DNA from: an uncultured Christensenella sp.
GTDB lineage: Bacteria > Bacillota > Clostridia > Christensenellales > Borkfalkiaceae
Assembly: GCA_910586245.1 (NCBI GenBank)
Contig: CAJUFY010000001.1
Coordinates: forward strand, 248,001-312,000
Reading direction: 5' to 3'
Length of the DNA: 64,000 bases
Positions 1-9,184 of this stretch are shown here, in pieces. Position 1 is the stretch's first letter; every line of letters starts with the position of its first letter. The notes under the pieces are model-generated. The model was given only the letters and a program-made list of their open reading frames with translations, did not search any database and was not told where the DNA came from. The translations under genes and the position numbers were made by a program.

Positions 1-1522
1 TCGGCGCATCGCACGCATACTGCGGGGAACGGTCGCCCGTCTGTACGGGCGCGCTTTCGCCGAGATTGCAATAGACGTTGTTTTCGAACACGAAATCCTC
101 GGCAAAAGACATGTCGAACCCGCATTCCGTGGGCGCCGACGCGCCGAAATAATTGTCCGCAAAATACAGGCGCTCCTGCTTGCCGCAGTTTGCGTAATCC
201 GCCGTGCGGATCACGAGCTGACCGCGCAAATCCGAACGCATGATCACCGTGTTGCGCAATACGTTCAAGTGTTTGCAAGTGCTTGAAAAATGAATGAAGT
301 TCGGGTGTTCGGGCGCCTTCCCGTTGTCGATTGCAACGCAGTCGCGTATGGTCACGTTGCGCCACAGCCCGTGCGCGGAATACTCCGCCTGCGCGCCGTC
401 CCGCCCGATCACGGGATTGCCGTTTTCGTCGAACGACGGCTGGACCGTTCTCGCGTTGCAGAGCAGAATCGCGCCGCCGTCGTTGTCGTGCGCGTAATTG
501 TAACGGAAAAGAATATCTTCGTTGGCGATGTCGATATCGAAGCCTTCGCCGTCCGCGCCGCCGTGTTCCAGATGAGAATACGCCGCTTCGTTATACTGAA
601 TCAGAATGCGCTTGCACCCGATCGGCCAGATGCCCGCGTTTGCGGTATCCGTTCTGCCGAGGTAGTTGGAATGGTAGGAAACGTTGCCTTCGATGCAGGA
701 ATCGACCGAACCGATCAGAACGATTCCGTCACCCCCGCTGTAATACACCTCGTTGTCCGAAATTTCGATTTTCCGCGAAGGATACCAACCGTTTGCGTCG
801 CTGTAATAGGCGTTCACGCCCCAGGGGGTGCCCGGGCGGCGGTTCCAAAGTCCCGTTAAAAGAATGCCGCTTCTCGAAATCCGTTCCAGACGGTTGTGCA
901 AAATCCAAATATTTTCGTAATTGCAAGGTCCCTTTTCAACAGGTGAATTTGCAAGGAACACGATTCCGCCCGTTTCGTAATAGTAGCGCGCGCGGGGACA
1001 GACCTGTTCCACGTCGATTCGTTCGAGCCGCGCTTGCTGCGGGGGCAGCGGTTCCGTCCAGTTCCAGTTCACGTCGTGAATGCGGCAATTGCGGATCACG
1101 AGCGAAGAAAGCGTGCCCGCTTCCTTCACGTTTACGAAAATTCCGATCAAGCCCTTTGCGTTGGTAATTTCAAAGTCTTCGAAAATCAGATTTCCCCGCC
1201 CGATTTCCACGGCGCAGTCGTTGCCGTTCCCGTCTATTACCGGCGCGGCGCCTTCGCCGTAAACGCCCGCATAGAGCGGTCGGTCCTCTTCCGCGCGGAA
1301 TCCGACAAGCGACAGCGTGCCTTCGTAACGGCTGCCCCGCGCGACTAAAATCCTGACTCCGCTGCGCAAAGAAGATACGAGCGCGTTCAGGCTTTCCAGC
1401 GATTGCTTCGGCGCGGCGGGATCGAGCCCGTCGTTCGAATCGTTCCCGAAACGGGAATCGAAATAATAAGTTGTGTATCCGCCGAACGAAACGTTCGGAC
1501 ACGGAATCGTTTGTACGTTCAT
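1..1522 (-). CDS. Right-handed parallel beta-helix protein, no signal peptide (3' end off window)
   Basis: Third of three tandem paralogs. It opens with the same block as its neighbours (a YTTYYFD segment, then G-D-N-G and a PxxSL patch, as in DUF1565-type beta-helix proteins) and continues with the shared coil motifs DGEGFDIDI and AHDNDGGAILLCN. The ATG at 1522 sits four bases after the TAA of the upstream paralog, so translation is probably coupled. Unlike the two upstream paralogs it has no signal peptide or lipobox; residue 1 leads straight into the beta-helix, which suggests a cytoplasmic protein or lost export. The frame is open to base 1 (about 507 codons), so the C terminus is missing. 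Folds of this type act mostly as polysaccharide lyases, epimerases or hydrolases; the exact activity cannot be read from the sequence. Confidence 0.85.
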   Translation of the reverse strand, partial: MNVQTIPCPNVSFGGYTTYYFDSRFGNDSNDGLDPAAPKQSLESLNALVSSLRSGVRILVARGSRYEGTLSLVGFRAEEDRPLYAGVYGEGAAPVIDGNGNDCAVEIGRGNLIFEDFEITNAKGLIGIFVNVKEAGTLSSLVIRNCRIHDVNWNWTEPLPPQQARLERIDVEQVCPRARYYYETGGIVFLANSPVEKGPCNYENIWILHNRLERISRSGILLTGLWNRRPGTPWGVNAYYSDANGWYPSRKIEISDNEVYYSGGDGIVLIGSVDSCIEGNVSYHSNYLGRTDTANAGIWPIGCKRILIQYNEAAYSHLEHGGADGEGFDIDIANEDILFRYNYAHDNDGGAILLCNARTVQPSFDENGNPVIGRDGAQAEYSAHGLWRNVTIRDCVAIDNGKAPEHPNFIHFSSTCKHLNVLRNTVIMRSDLRGQLVIRTADYANCGKQERLYFADNYFGASAPTECGFDMSFAEDFVFENNVYCNLGESAPVQTGDRSPQYACDAP

Positions 1523-1525
1523 ACG

Positions 1526-3358
1526 TTACCCGCAAAAAGCGCCCAGATATTTTTTGCCTTTGGTTGCGTTTCCTAAGATGTCCTTTACGCTCAGCTGCTG
1601 CAACGGCTCGCCGAGGGTGAATACGCGCTCGTTTTCCGGTCTGTACTCCGAAATTTTGCCGTAGCCCGTGCGATCCTGCGGAACGGAAATTCCGGGATCG
1701 ACATCGCGGATCGCTTTCACGTCCTCGATGCCCGTCCAAATATCGAAGAAAGATTCCGGAAAATTGTGGTACAGATTGTTTTCGAACAGACTGGATTCGC
1801 AGTAGTCGAGCTGAATGCCCGAATACTGATTGCTTTCCGCATAGAACACGTTGTTGCGGCAAATCAGATTTTCCTGTCTTCCGCACTGGCCGTAATCCGC
1901 GGAAGTGATGATATGCTGGCTGAACAGCCCCGGCGTCTGTACGACGGTGTTGTTTTCGCAAATAATGTTTTTGCAATCGCTCGACATCACGAGAAACGCG
2001 CCGTTCGAGCCGCTCCTGCCGTTGCACGCAAATAGGTTGTTACGAATGCGCACGTTATTCCAGTAACCGGGGCTTTCGAACGTCTGCTGTTTTCCCGTAT
2101 CGGGATCGACGACGGGATTCCCGTTTTCGTCCCAGACGGGCATATCGTAGGCGTGTACGTTACAGATCAGAAGTCCGCCGCCCGCGTTGTCGTGCGAATA
2201 GTTGTATTGAAACAGTACGTCCGAGCAGCCGATGTCGATATCGAAGCCCTCGCCGTCCGTACAGCCGTTTTCGAGATGCGTGTACGCGGCTTCGTTAAAC
2301 TGAACGTATACTCTGCGCGCGTTGATAAACCAGATCCCCGCGCAAGCCTGCCCCGCGCGCCCCAACAGCGCCGCGTGCAGACAGACGTTGCGTTCGATGT
2401 AGCAATCCTCTACGCCGATGGCGAGAATGCCGTCGCCGCCCACGTAGGAAACTTCGTTGCCCGAAATGACGAGATTTTTCGCGGGATACCAGCCGTCGTC
2501 GAGGCTTCTGAATTTATTCTTTCCGCCCCAGTTGCAGCCGTTCCCCGAGATCCAGGAACTGTTTACGAAGATTCCGCACCGACCGACCGTTTTCACCTTG
2601 TTGTTGCGAATCCACACGCCGTTGAACCAACGCGCGTCGTAAGAATTTTCGGGGTTGGAAGCGTTCACGTATATCCCGCTCGTCGCGTAATGGTACATGG
2701 AGGTGGGGCAGATTTTATTCGGATCGTAATTGCCGATGTTGTCCGCCTCTTCCTCCACCGTTTTATCGGAAGTCCAGTTCCACATAATGTCGTGAACGTA
2801 GCAGCCTTCGATCACCACGTTGGAGGATTCCCCCGCCTTATCCGCGTCGACGTAAATGCCCTGCGTACCCGAAGGGTTGGTGATTTCCAGATTGCAGATT
2901 CTCACGTTATCGCCGTATACGCTGAACGCCGCTCCGCCCGATCCGCTGATGAGCGGGTACTCGGTCAGCGAGCCGTACCGATCGAAAATAAGCGGTTTTT
3001 CGGCGGTCGCGCTGTAACCGCGCACCGTCACCCTGCCTGCGAACTCCGTGCCCGCCTTTAAAAGAATTTTGGTCGGTTCTTTGGCGGCAGACGCGATTTT
3101 CGAAAGCTCGTTCAACGACTTTTTCGCCGTTTCGGGCGAAAGTCCGTTGCCGTTGTCGTTCCCGCCGACTGCGTCGAAATAATACGCGGTATACCCCTTA
3201 TCGTCGATATCGGGGCATGCGGGAGATTCCACAACGTCCTGATACTCCGTCTTATCCGTCACGACGGGCGGTTCAGGCGGTTTGGCGGGGTCAGAACATC
3301 CTGCCGCAGCAAACAGTAAAAAGACGGTGCAGCCGATTGCTGCTACTTTTTTGATCAT
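1526..3358 (-). CDS. Right-handed parallel beta-helix lipoprotein
   Basis: A 610-residue protein with a lipoprotein signal peptide (basic MIKK start, hydrophobic core, lipobox FAAAGC near residue 20), so it should be anchored on the outer face of the membrane. The mature part begins with the YTAYYFDAVGGNDNGNG block and continues as a beta-helix with motifs GGDGILAIG, DGEGFDIDIGCSD and HDNAGGGLLICN. It is a close paralog of the genes on both sides and probably acts on a plant or host polysaccharide brought to the ABC transporter encoded upstream. A clear AGGAG ribosome binding site precedes the ATG at 3358. No catalytic residues can be assigned with confidence. Confidence 0.88.
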   Translation of the reverse strand: MIKKVAAIGCTVFLLFAAAGCSDPAKPPEPPVVTDKTEYQDVVESPACPDIDDKGYTAYYFDAVGGNDNGNGLSPETAKKSLNELSKIASAAKEPTKILLKAGTEFAGRVTVRGYSATAEKPLIFDRYGSLTEYPLISGSGGAAFSVYGDNVRICNLEITNPSGTQGIYVDADKAGESSNVVIEGCYVHDIMWNWTSDKTVEEEADNIGNYDPNKICPTSMYHYATSGIYVNASNPENSYDARWFNGVWIRNNKVKTVGRCGIFVNSSWISGNGCNWGGKNKFRSLDDGWYPAKNLVISGNEVSYVGGDGILAIGVEDCYIERNVCLHAALLGRAGQACAGIWFINARRVYVQFNEAAYTHLENGCTDGEGFDIDIGCSDVLFQYNYSHDNAGGGLLICNVHAYDMPVWDENGNPVVDPDTGKQQTFESPGYWNNVRIRNNLFACNGRSGSNGAFLVMSSDCKNIICENNTVVQTPGLFSQHIITSADYGQCGRQENLICRNNVFYAESNQYSGIQLDYCESSLFENNLYHNFPESFFDIWTGIEDVKAIRDVDPGISVPQDRTGYGKISEYRPENERVFTLGEPLQQLSVKDILGNATKGKKYLGAFCG

Positions 3359-3385
3359 CGTTTTCTCCTTTCCGATTCCGTTCGC

Positions 3386-5182
3386 TCAGGAACAGAATGC
3401 GCCAAGATATTTTTGATTTTTCGTTTCCGTTCCCGCGGCGTCGTATTTGCACCAGACGCTCTGCGCCGCGCCCAGAGAAAACACTGAGGTTTCCTGCGGA
3501 CGGAACAGCGTAAGCTTTTCGTAACCGGTGCGGTCTTCCGGAATCTCGATCAGCGGATTCACCGTTAAAACCGCGCGCGGGTCGGAAATCCCCGTCCACT
3601 CGTCGAAAAAGCTTTCGGGAAAGTTATAATACAGATTGTTTTCAAACGTGCTCGAAGCACAGTAATCGAGCTGAATCGTCGTATGCTGCGGCTCGGACGC
3701 GTAAAAAATATTGTTTCTGCATACGAGATTTTCCTGCCGTCCGCACTTTCCGTAATCGGCGGAGGTAATCAGATGCTGGCTTTGCAGCCCCGGCTCGAGT
3801 ACGACGAGATTGTTTTCGCAAACGGCGTTTTTGCAGTCGCTCGACATCACGAGGAACGCGCCGTTCACGCCGCTCCTGCCGTTGCACGCAAACACGTTGT
3901 TGCGAATGCGCACGTTGTTCCAGTTCCCCGCGCTCACGATCGTTTGCACTTCCCCCGTAACGGGATCGGTAACCGGCTCGCCGTTTTCATCGTAAACGGG
4001 AATGACCGCGTGCGTATTGCAGATCAGAAGTCCGCCGCCCGCATTGTCGTGCGCGTAATTGTACTGAAAAATCACGTCGGAACAGCCTACGTCGATATCG
4101 AATCCCTCGCCGTCCGTGCAGCCGTTGTCGAGATGCGTAAAACTTGCTTCGTTGTACTGCATATAAACCCTGCGCGCGTTTACGGGCCAGATGCCCGCGC
4201 ATGCGAACGGATATCTGCCGAGCAGCGCGGCGTGGTAGGAATTGTTGTATTCCATCCAGCAGTCTTCCGCGCCGATCGTCACGATTGCGTCGCCGCCAAC
4301 GTAACGCACGTCGTTGCCCGAAATCACCACGTTCTTGGGCGGATACCAGCCGTCGTCCTGACTCTTGAAGCGATTCATTCCCACCCACTGGCAGCCGTTT
4401 CCCACGACCCACTCGCTGTAAGTGATGATTCCCGCTCTGCCCACTTTGGAAATCTTGTTGCGGCTGATCCACACGTTTTCGAACCAGCGCGGCTTGTCGC
4501 CCTCCTTCGCGGGAGCGGTAAAATAAATGCCGCTCGTACTGTACGCGAAATTTTCGTCGGGACAGACGGAGCGCACGTCGTAATTTCCGATGCGGGGCGC
4601 CGCCTCTTCCACCGATTCCGCAAACGTCCAGTTCCACTGCACGTCGTGGATATCGCACCCTTCCACCACGAAGTTGGAAGACGCGCCGTCTTTCGCCGTT
4701 TCGACACAAATGCCGCGCAAGCCCGTTTTATTCGTGATTTCCAGATGATAAATTCTTACGTTTTCGCCGAGCACGTGCACCGCCTGTTCGGCATCGGAAA
4801 CGATGCGCGGAAGCTCCGTCTGCGATCCGTACCGATCGATCACGAGCGGTTGTTCGGTGGTTGCGAAGTAATCCCGCAGCGTCAGACTTCCGTGAAAGAC
4901 CGTGCCCGCTTTTAACAGAATTTTTGCGGGAGTCTGCAAAGAAGCAACCAGCTCCGTCATGCACGCGAGCGATTCTTTGGGCGCGCCCTCGCTGAGCCCG
5001 CTGTTGCCGTCGTCGCCGCGTTCGCCGTCGAAATAATAGACCGTATAACCGCTTTCGTCGACGGAAGCGTACTGCGGCGATTTTACGGGCTCATCCCTGT
5101 CCTTCCCCGCGGAAGCGCCCGAACAGGAAGCCGCGCTCATCAGACAGACGGCGCCGAGAACGACTGAAAGAAACCGTTTCAT
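3386..5182 (-). CDS. Right-handed parallel beta-helix lipoprotein
   Basis: A 598-residue protein, first of the three tandem beta-helix paralogs in transcription order. It has a lipoprotein signal peptide with lipobox SAASC near residue 20 and the same N-terminal YTVYYFDGERGDDGNSG block and coil motifs (GGDAIVTIG, DGEGFDIDVGCSD, HDNAGGGLLICN) as its neighbours. The ATG has a strong GGAGGAAGG ribosome binding site. The repeated pattern of aromatic plus Asn/Asp turns is typical of secreted polysaccharide-active beta-helices. The specific substrate is unknown; the surrounding ABC transporter makes uptake of the released oligosaccharide likely. Confidence 0.88.
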   Translation of the reverse strand: MKRFLSVVLGAVCLMSAASCSGASAGKDRDEPVKSPQYASVDESGYTVYYFDGERGDDGNSGLSEGAPKESLACMTELVASLQTPAKILLKAGTVFHGSLTLRDYFATTEQPLVIDRYGSQTELPRIVSDAEQAVHVLGENVRIYHLEITNKTGLRGICVETAKDGASSNFVVEGCDIHDVQWNWTFAESVEEAAPRIGNYDVRSVCPDENFAYSTSGIYFTAPAKEGDKPRWFENVWISRNKISKVGRAGIITYSEWVVGNGCQWVGMNRFKSQDDGWYPPKNVVISGNDVRYVGGDAIVTIGAEDCWMEYNNSYHAALLGRYPFACAGIWPVNARRVYMQYNEASFTHLDNGCTDGEGFDIDVGCSDVIFQYNYAHDNAGGGLLICNTHAVIPVYDENGEPVTDPVTGEVQTIVSAGNWNNVRIRNNVFACNGRSGVNGAFLVMSSDCKNAVCENNLVVLEPGLQSQHLITSADYGKCGRQENLVCRNNIFYASEPQHTTIQLDYCASSTFENNLYYNFPESFFDEWTGISDPRAVLTVNPLIEIPEDRTGYEKLTLFRPQETSVFSLGAAQSVWCKYDAAGTETKNQKYLGAFCS

Positions 5183-5194
5183 ACCTTCCTCCGT

Positions 5195-5683
5195 TTAATC
5201 GAACATTTCGCTCAGAGGCATCGCTTTTCTGTCCTTGATCGCGTAATAAATGAACGGAACGGGAAGCAGGAGCATGGAAGCGAGCATCACCCAAACAAGC
5301 CGTTTTACGTAAAACCGCTTATAGATTCTGAGCGAAGCGCTCAGAATGGAAAGATACATCAGCCCGTAGCAGATCGCGATAGGAAGGAGCATAATCTGCC
5401 CCAGCATCGCCGCGCCTTTGGGGACGACGTGCCGCACGCCCCAGTACCAGTACAGCCCGCACAAAAACGCAACGATCAACAGTTCGGCGAAAAATAAGGC
5501 GCACTTTTTCACGGGAACGGCAAGCACCTTGAACACGCCAGCCGCCCTGCCCAGATATTGCAGCCCGTAAACGGGAATCAGGGCAAGATACCATTGTTTT
5601 TCGCCGAGAGAACGATTGAGAAAGGCGATTCCCGCCCCCAGCAATTCCAGATACAATAACGTTGCGCCTAAGATCCACCACAT
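5195..5683 (-). CDS. Small integral membrane protein of unknown function
   Basis: A 162-residue hydrophobic protein with about four predicted membrane segments (roughly residues 3-22, 60-80, 90-112 and 130-150) and short basic loops. I do not recognise the family. It lies 12 bases upstream of the beta-helix genes and 10 bases downstream of the solute-binding protein, so it is part of the same operon. A role as an accessory membrane protein of this carbohydrate system is an inference from position only. Confidence 0.75.
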   Translation of the reverse strand: MWWILGATLLYLELLGAGIAFLNRSLGEKQWYLALIPVYGLQYLGRAAGVFKVLAVPVKKCALFFAELLIVAFLCGLYWYWGVRHVVPKGAAMLGQIMLLPIAICYGLMYLSILSASLRIYKRFYVKRLVWVMLASMLLLPVPFIYYAIKDRKAMPLSEMFD

Positions 5684-5693
5684 AATGTTTTCC

Positions 5694-7319
5694 TTAATTT
5701 CTCGATTGTTTCATCAGTTTGTACTGCGCCGTAAGCCAGTTGAGATAGTCGCTGTCCTTTTCCAGATAGTCCTTTAACCAGTAAAGCGCGCTGTCCTGCC
5801 CTTCCACCTGTTTGGTGGGATCGCCCGTGCCGTACCACGCGTTCACCGCCACGTTCTGATAATAGACGTTGAGCGACTGATTGTGCAGCAGCGACATACC
5901 CGCGTTTCTGGGCAGAATAAAGTCGATAACGTCGTTTTCGACGTAGTTTTCGGCTTTCTGTGAATTCGCGATCCACGCTCTTTCTTCCGCGCTGTAACCG
6001 CTGTAAATGAGGTTGGACATCGCTTCGTTATCGACGAGATTGATGATTCCCGAATAAGGCGCTCTCGTAAGATATTCCTCTTTCCCCGCGGGATAGGAAT
6101 ACGTGCCGTCGCCGTTATCGATCCAGTGCGTGCCCTCTACGCCGTATTTGCAGAGGTTGTAGTTCGCTTCGTCCGAATACATCCAGTTCAGGAACTTCAC
6201 GATTTCCGCCGCCATTTTGGATTCCTTCATCACGATCGCCGCTTTGTAACCGGCAGTGGGACGGATGAAGCCCTTCTTGTCGGGCGTCGCCGCGCGGGAG
6301 AGCGGGCCGAGTACGGTAAATTCCGCTTCGGGATTGCTCGCTTTCGTCTGGCGGGCAACTTTAATCAGGTGCGTTACGGTAGGATCGGTCATGAACACGC
6401 CCGTCACGCCGGAAATGAACTCGCCTTCCGAAGCTTCGAGGCTCGTGGTGTTCGTAGTTGCGGAAAGAATGCCGTGTTTCTTGATCCAGTCGTACTCCAT
6501 TTTGAGCATCTGCTGATATACTTCCGTTCCGAATCCGGGGATCAGACTGGTAATTTCCCCTTTGTCGTTTTTCACTTCCTGATAGGAGAAATAGCCTGCG
6601 TCGCCGAACGCGCCCGCGAATACTTTTTCGATATCCCAGATCGCGCCACTGATCGAATAATTTCCCGTAAGACCTTTCGTCTTCATTTTGACGCACATAT
6701 CTTCGAACTGTTCGATCGTCGTAAGCAAGGTCAGATTGCTGTCCGCCGCGGCTTCCGCGGGATCGTCGGTATAACCCGCTTTTTTCATGTAATCCTTTCT
6801 TACGAGGATGCCGTATTTGTAGGGATTGACGTTCGAAGGGATTCCGATGATTTCCTGTTGGAAGGTGGTCATAATCGAAAGATCGGTCTTTTCCTTAATC
6901 TTCTGTCCGTACAAGTCGATCATGTCGCTCAAATCGTAATAAATGTTCTGACCCAACGCATAGTCGTCGATTCCGGAATCGTATCTCGTATGCGAAATCG
7001 CGATATCCACCTGCGTGTGCGAGGCAATCGCCGTAGAAAGCCGCGAGGTCATGTTCGTGCCCAGATACGCGACGTCGAAGTCGAGCAGCGTTCCGCTGTC
7101 CCGATAATACGCCTCTTCGATCGCGGTAATCACTTCGTCCTCCGCGGAACCTTTCACGACGCTGTATTCCGAGGAACCTCCGCAGAAAATCACGATCTTT
7201 TTCGCTTCCGGTCTGGGCCCGTTCGGGCCGTCGGGTTTCGGGTCGGTGTTGTTTCCGCAAGCCGCAAAGGATAAGACCGAAGCAACCGCCAGAACGATAC
7301 AGGGAATTCTTTTTTTCAT
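5694..7319 (-). CDS. ABC transporter solute-binding lipoprotein (family 1)
   Basis: A 541-residue extracellular solute-binding protein. Signal peptide with lipobox SFAAC at about residue 20, then an Asp/Pro/Gly-rich linker and a two-lobed binding domain (IVIFCGGSSEYSV start; central DPTVTHLIKVARQ and aromatic patches typical of oligosaccharide binders). Together with the two LplB/LplC-type permeases encoded upstream it forms an importer lacking its own ATPase. The length is normal for the large LplA-like family found in Clostridia. The start is supported by AAGGAG. The ligand is presumably the oligosaccharide released by the beta-helix proteins; this is inferred from the operon. Confidence 0.88.
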   Translation of the reverse strand: MKKRIPCIVLAVASVLSFAACGNNTDPKPDGPNGPRPEAKKIVIFCGGSSEYSVVKGSAEDEVITAIEEAYYRDSGTLLDFDVAYLGTNMTSRLSTAIASHTQVDIAISHTRYDSGIDDYALGQNIYYDLSDMIDLYGQKIKEKTDLSIMTTFQQEIIGIPSNVNPYKYGILVRKDYMKKAGYTDDPAEAAADSNLTLLTTIEQFEDMCVKMKTKGLTGNYSISGAIWDIEKVFAGAFGDAGYFSYQEVKNDKGEITSLIPGFGTEVYQQMLKMEYDWIKKHGILSATTNTTSLEASEGEFISGVTGVFMTDPTVTHLIKVARQTKASNPEAEFTVLGPLSRAATPDKKGFIRPTAGYKAAIVMKESKMAAEIVKFLNWMYSDEANYNLCKYGVEGTHWIDNGDGTYSYPAGKEEYLTRAPYSGIINLVDNEAMSNLIYSGYSAEERAWIANSQKAENYVENDVIDFILPRNAGMSLLHNQSLNVYYQNVAVNAWYGTGDPTKQVEGQDSALYWLKDYLEKDSDYLNWLTAQYKLMKQSRN

Positions 7320-7324
7320 AATTT

Positions 7325-9172
7325 TTACTCCTTATTTTTATTTCCGCGGCCGAAGCCGTTTTTCTTTTTGATTACGATCAACGCCGTTGCAACGCCCGCC
7401 GCAACGACTGCGCCCGCAACGCCGATCGCCGTGTACACGATCCATTCGTTTCCGCCCTTCGGCGCCGTTTTGGGCTGTTCTTCCGCAATGAACACCGCCT
7501 GCGAATAAACTTTGATTTTGCTGTAATACTCTTCGTTCTTATCTTCGCAGTACAGAATCGCGCGGTAACCGCCTTCCGTTTTTTCGCTCATAAACACCTT
7601 CGCCTGCGCCTCTTCGCGCTCTCCGTTGAAGCGGAGCTTGGTCACGGGGAAGGTAAGCTGCGAAAGATCGGCGTCCTTTGCGATTTTCAACGCTTCGGAC
7701 GGGATGATTTTTTTCGTATAAACGCCGAACACGTCCGCATGATTGTTGGTGATGCCCGTGATGCCGAGTTCGATCGGGGAAGGGTCTTCGTACGTCCACT
7801 GCCACGCCATGTAGCCGCGGTCTTTGAAGTTGCTGTTTGCAAACGCCGTGTAGCTCTGCGAATACGAAGGATCGAAACACAGATTCCATCTTGCCGCGCG
7901 GTCGAGGTAAACGTCGCAATTTTCTTCCGTTACCTGCAAAAGCGTCGCGATCGGGAGGGAGGGCATGATCTCGTGCATGCGCTGGAGCTGGGAGCCTTCG
8001 CCGTCGGAGAAGGAAATGCACACCGTCTGATCCTGCACGCCGTATTCTTCGATACACTCTTTCAACAGGCGGCAGACGTCGGGATCGGGATCCTTGATTT
8101 CCACGACGACCACCAGATCTTTCCCTTTGAAGTATTCGAAGATTTCGCCCAGCGTGGGGATTTCGGATTGAATCCCCGTAATTTTGTTTTCGATATTTTT
8201 GATGACGCGGTACCGTTTGAGTTCGGCGAGCGTCATATTCGCGATTACGCCCGTTCCGTCCGTCGTGCCGTCGATGCTCGCGTCGTGCATGATCACGAGC
8301 TCGTCGTCCGCCGTTGCCCAGATATCGATTTCGACGTGCGTCGCGCCCGCTTCGTACGCAGCGATACAACTTTCGAGCGTATTCGAATTTTGCTTTACGG
8401 GCAAGCCGCGGTGTCCGACGTTGTAGAACCCGCGGGAAAGCGAACTCACGGGATAACGGTCGTACGTGCCGAACAGCGCCGCATAGTCGTGCGCAACGAT
8501 TCCGTACGCGCCCGAAGCGATGATTTCGGCAAACCCAAATTCCGTTTCGCGTTCCGCGCGCACCCAGACCGTGGTCAGCATGCTTTGCAGATAGTAAACC
8601 GTTTCGTAGTCCGCCTGTTCGGGGGACAGAATCACGACGTTGCCGCCCGCTTCGCGGCATTTCGCAATGTAATCGTAAGGGACTTCGAACCTCTCTTCGG
8701 CGGAAAAATCGGCGTATACGCGCGCCGCGGGCAAGAGTTCTTTCGCGCTTTCGAGCATTTCGATATCGTCGCCCGTCACCGCGAAATCCCGCAGATCGTG
8801 CGCGTTCACCGCGTCCGCGAGCGTCTGTGCCTGCAAACGGGATTGCACCCGCACGATCGGAAGCACCGCGTTTTCGGCAAGTTCCGCAAATACGGCGGCG
8901 ATTTCGCCCACGGAAGCGCCGTCTTCCGCCGTTAAATTGCCCTGCCCCACGCCGAGTACGACGCTGCGGGGCTTGTTTTGCGCCGTGAACAGATTGCGGT
9001 AAGCTTCCGCGTCCGCCGTTTCCGCGACGACCGTAGGTGCCAGCAACAATCTGGAAACGTATTCCTGCGTGTTCGTGTACGCCTGCGCCGAAACGCTTGC
9101 AAGTCCGCAGATTGCCGAAGCGCCCGCAAGCGCCGCGCAGCAGACTGCCGAAATTTTAAAGGAATTTTTCAT
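7325..9172 (-). CDS. Surface-anchored glycerophosphodiester phosphodiesterase-family protein
   Basis: A 615-residue protein with an N-terminal signal peptide (cleavage likely after SVSAQA, about residue 31) and a C-terminal membrane helix (about residues 583-605) followed by a basic tail, so it is exported and anchored. Residues about 240-490 form a GDPD TIM barrel: GHRG, the EID metal motif (VEIDIWAT), and the MHD histidine. The segment before it (about 50-235) looks like a second, degenerate GDPD-type half that lacks HRG and ExD. Family members hydrolyse glycerophosphodiesters or related wall-polymer phosphodiesters; here the gene sits in a polysaccharide ABC operon. The usual PENT motif after HRG reads QNSNT. 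Confidence 0.82.
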   Translation of the reverse strand: MKNSFKISAVCCAALAGASAICGLASVSAQAYTNTQEYVSRLLLAPTVVAETADAEAYRNLFTAQNKPRSVVLGVGQGNLTAEDGASVGEIAAVFAELAENAVLPIVRVQSRLQAQTLADAVNAHDLRDFAVTGDDIEMLESAKELLPAARVYADFSAEERFEVPYDYIAKCREAGGNVVILSPEQADYETVYYLQSMLTTVWVRAERETEFGFAEIIASGAYGIVAHDYAALFGTYDRYPVSSLSRGFYNVGHRGLPVKQNSNTLESCIAAYEAGATHVEIDIWATADDELVIMHDASIDGTTDGTGVIANMTLAELKRYRVIKNIENKITGIQSEIPTLGEIFEYFKGKDLVVVVEIKDPDPDVCRLLKECIEEYGVQDQTVCISFSDGEGSQLQRMHEIMPSLPIATLLQVTEENCDVYLDRAARWNLCFDPSYSQSYTAFANSNFKDRGYMAWQWTYEDPSPIELGITGITNNHADVFGVYTKKIIPSEALKIAKDADLSQLTFPVTKLRFNGEREEAQAKVFMSEKTEGGYRAILYCEDKNEEYYSKIKVYSQAVFIAEEQPKTAPKGGNEWIVYTAIGVAGAVVAAGVATALIVIKKKNGFGRGNKNKE

Positions 9173-9184
9173 GTTTATCTCCCG

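Noticed and set aside
3683..4915. Long plus-strand frame opposite the beta-helix gene
   Set aside because: A repeat-rich shadow of the beta-helix coding sequence; similar shadows occur opposite the other paralogs.
1..5182. Tandem beta-helix genes as a repeat or CRISPR-like array
   Set aside because: The similarity is between whole paralogous genes at protein level, not short identical repeats with spacers.
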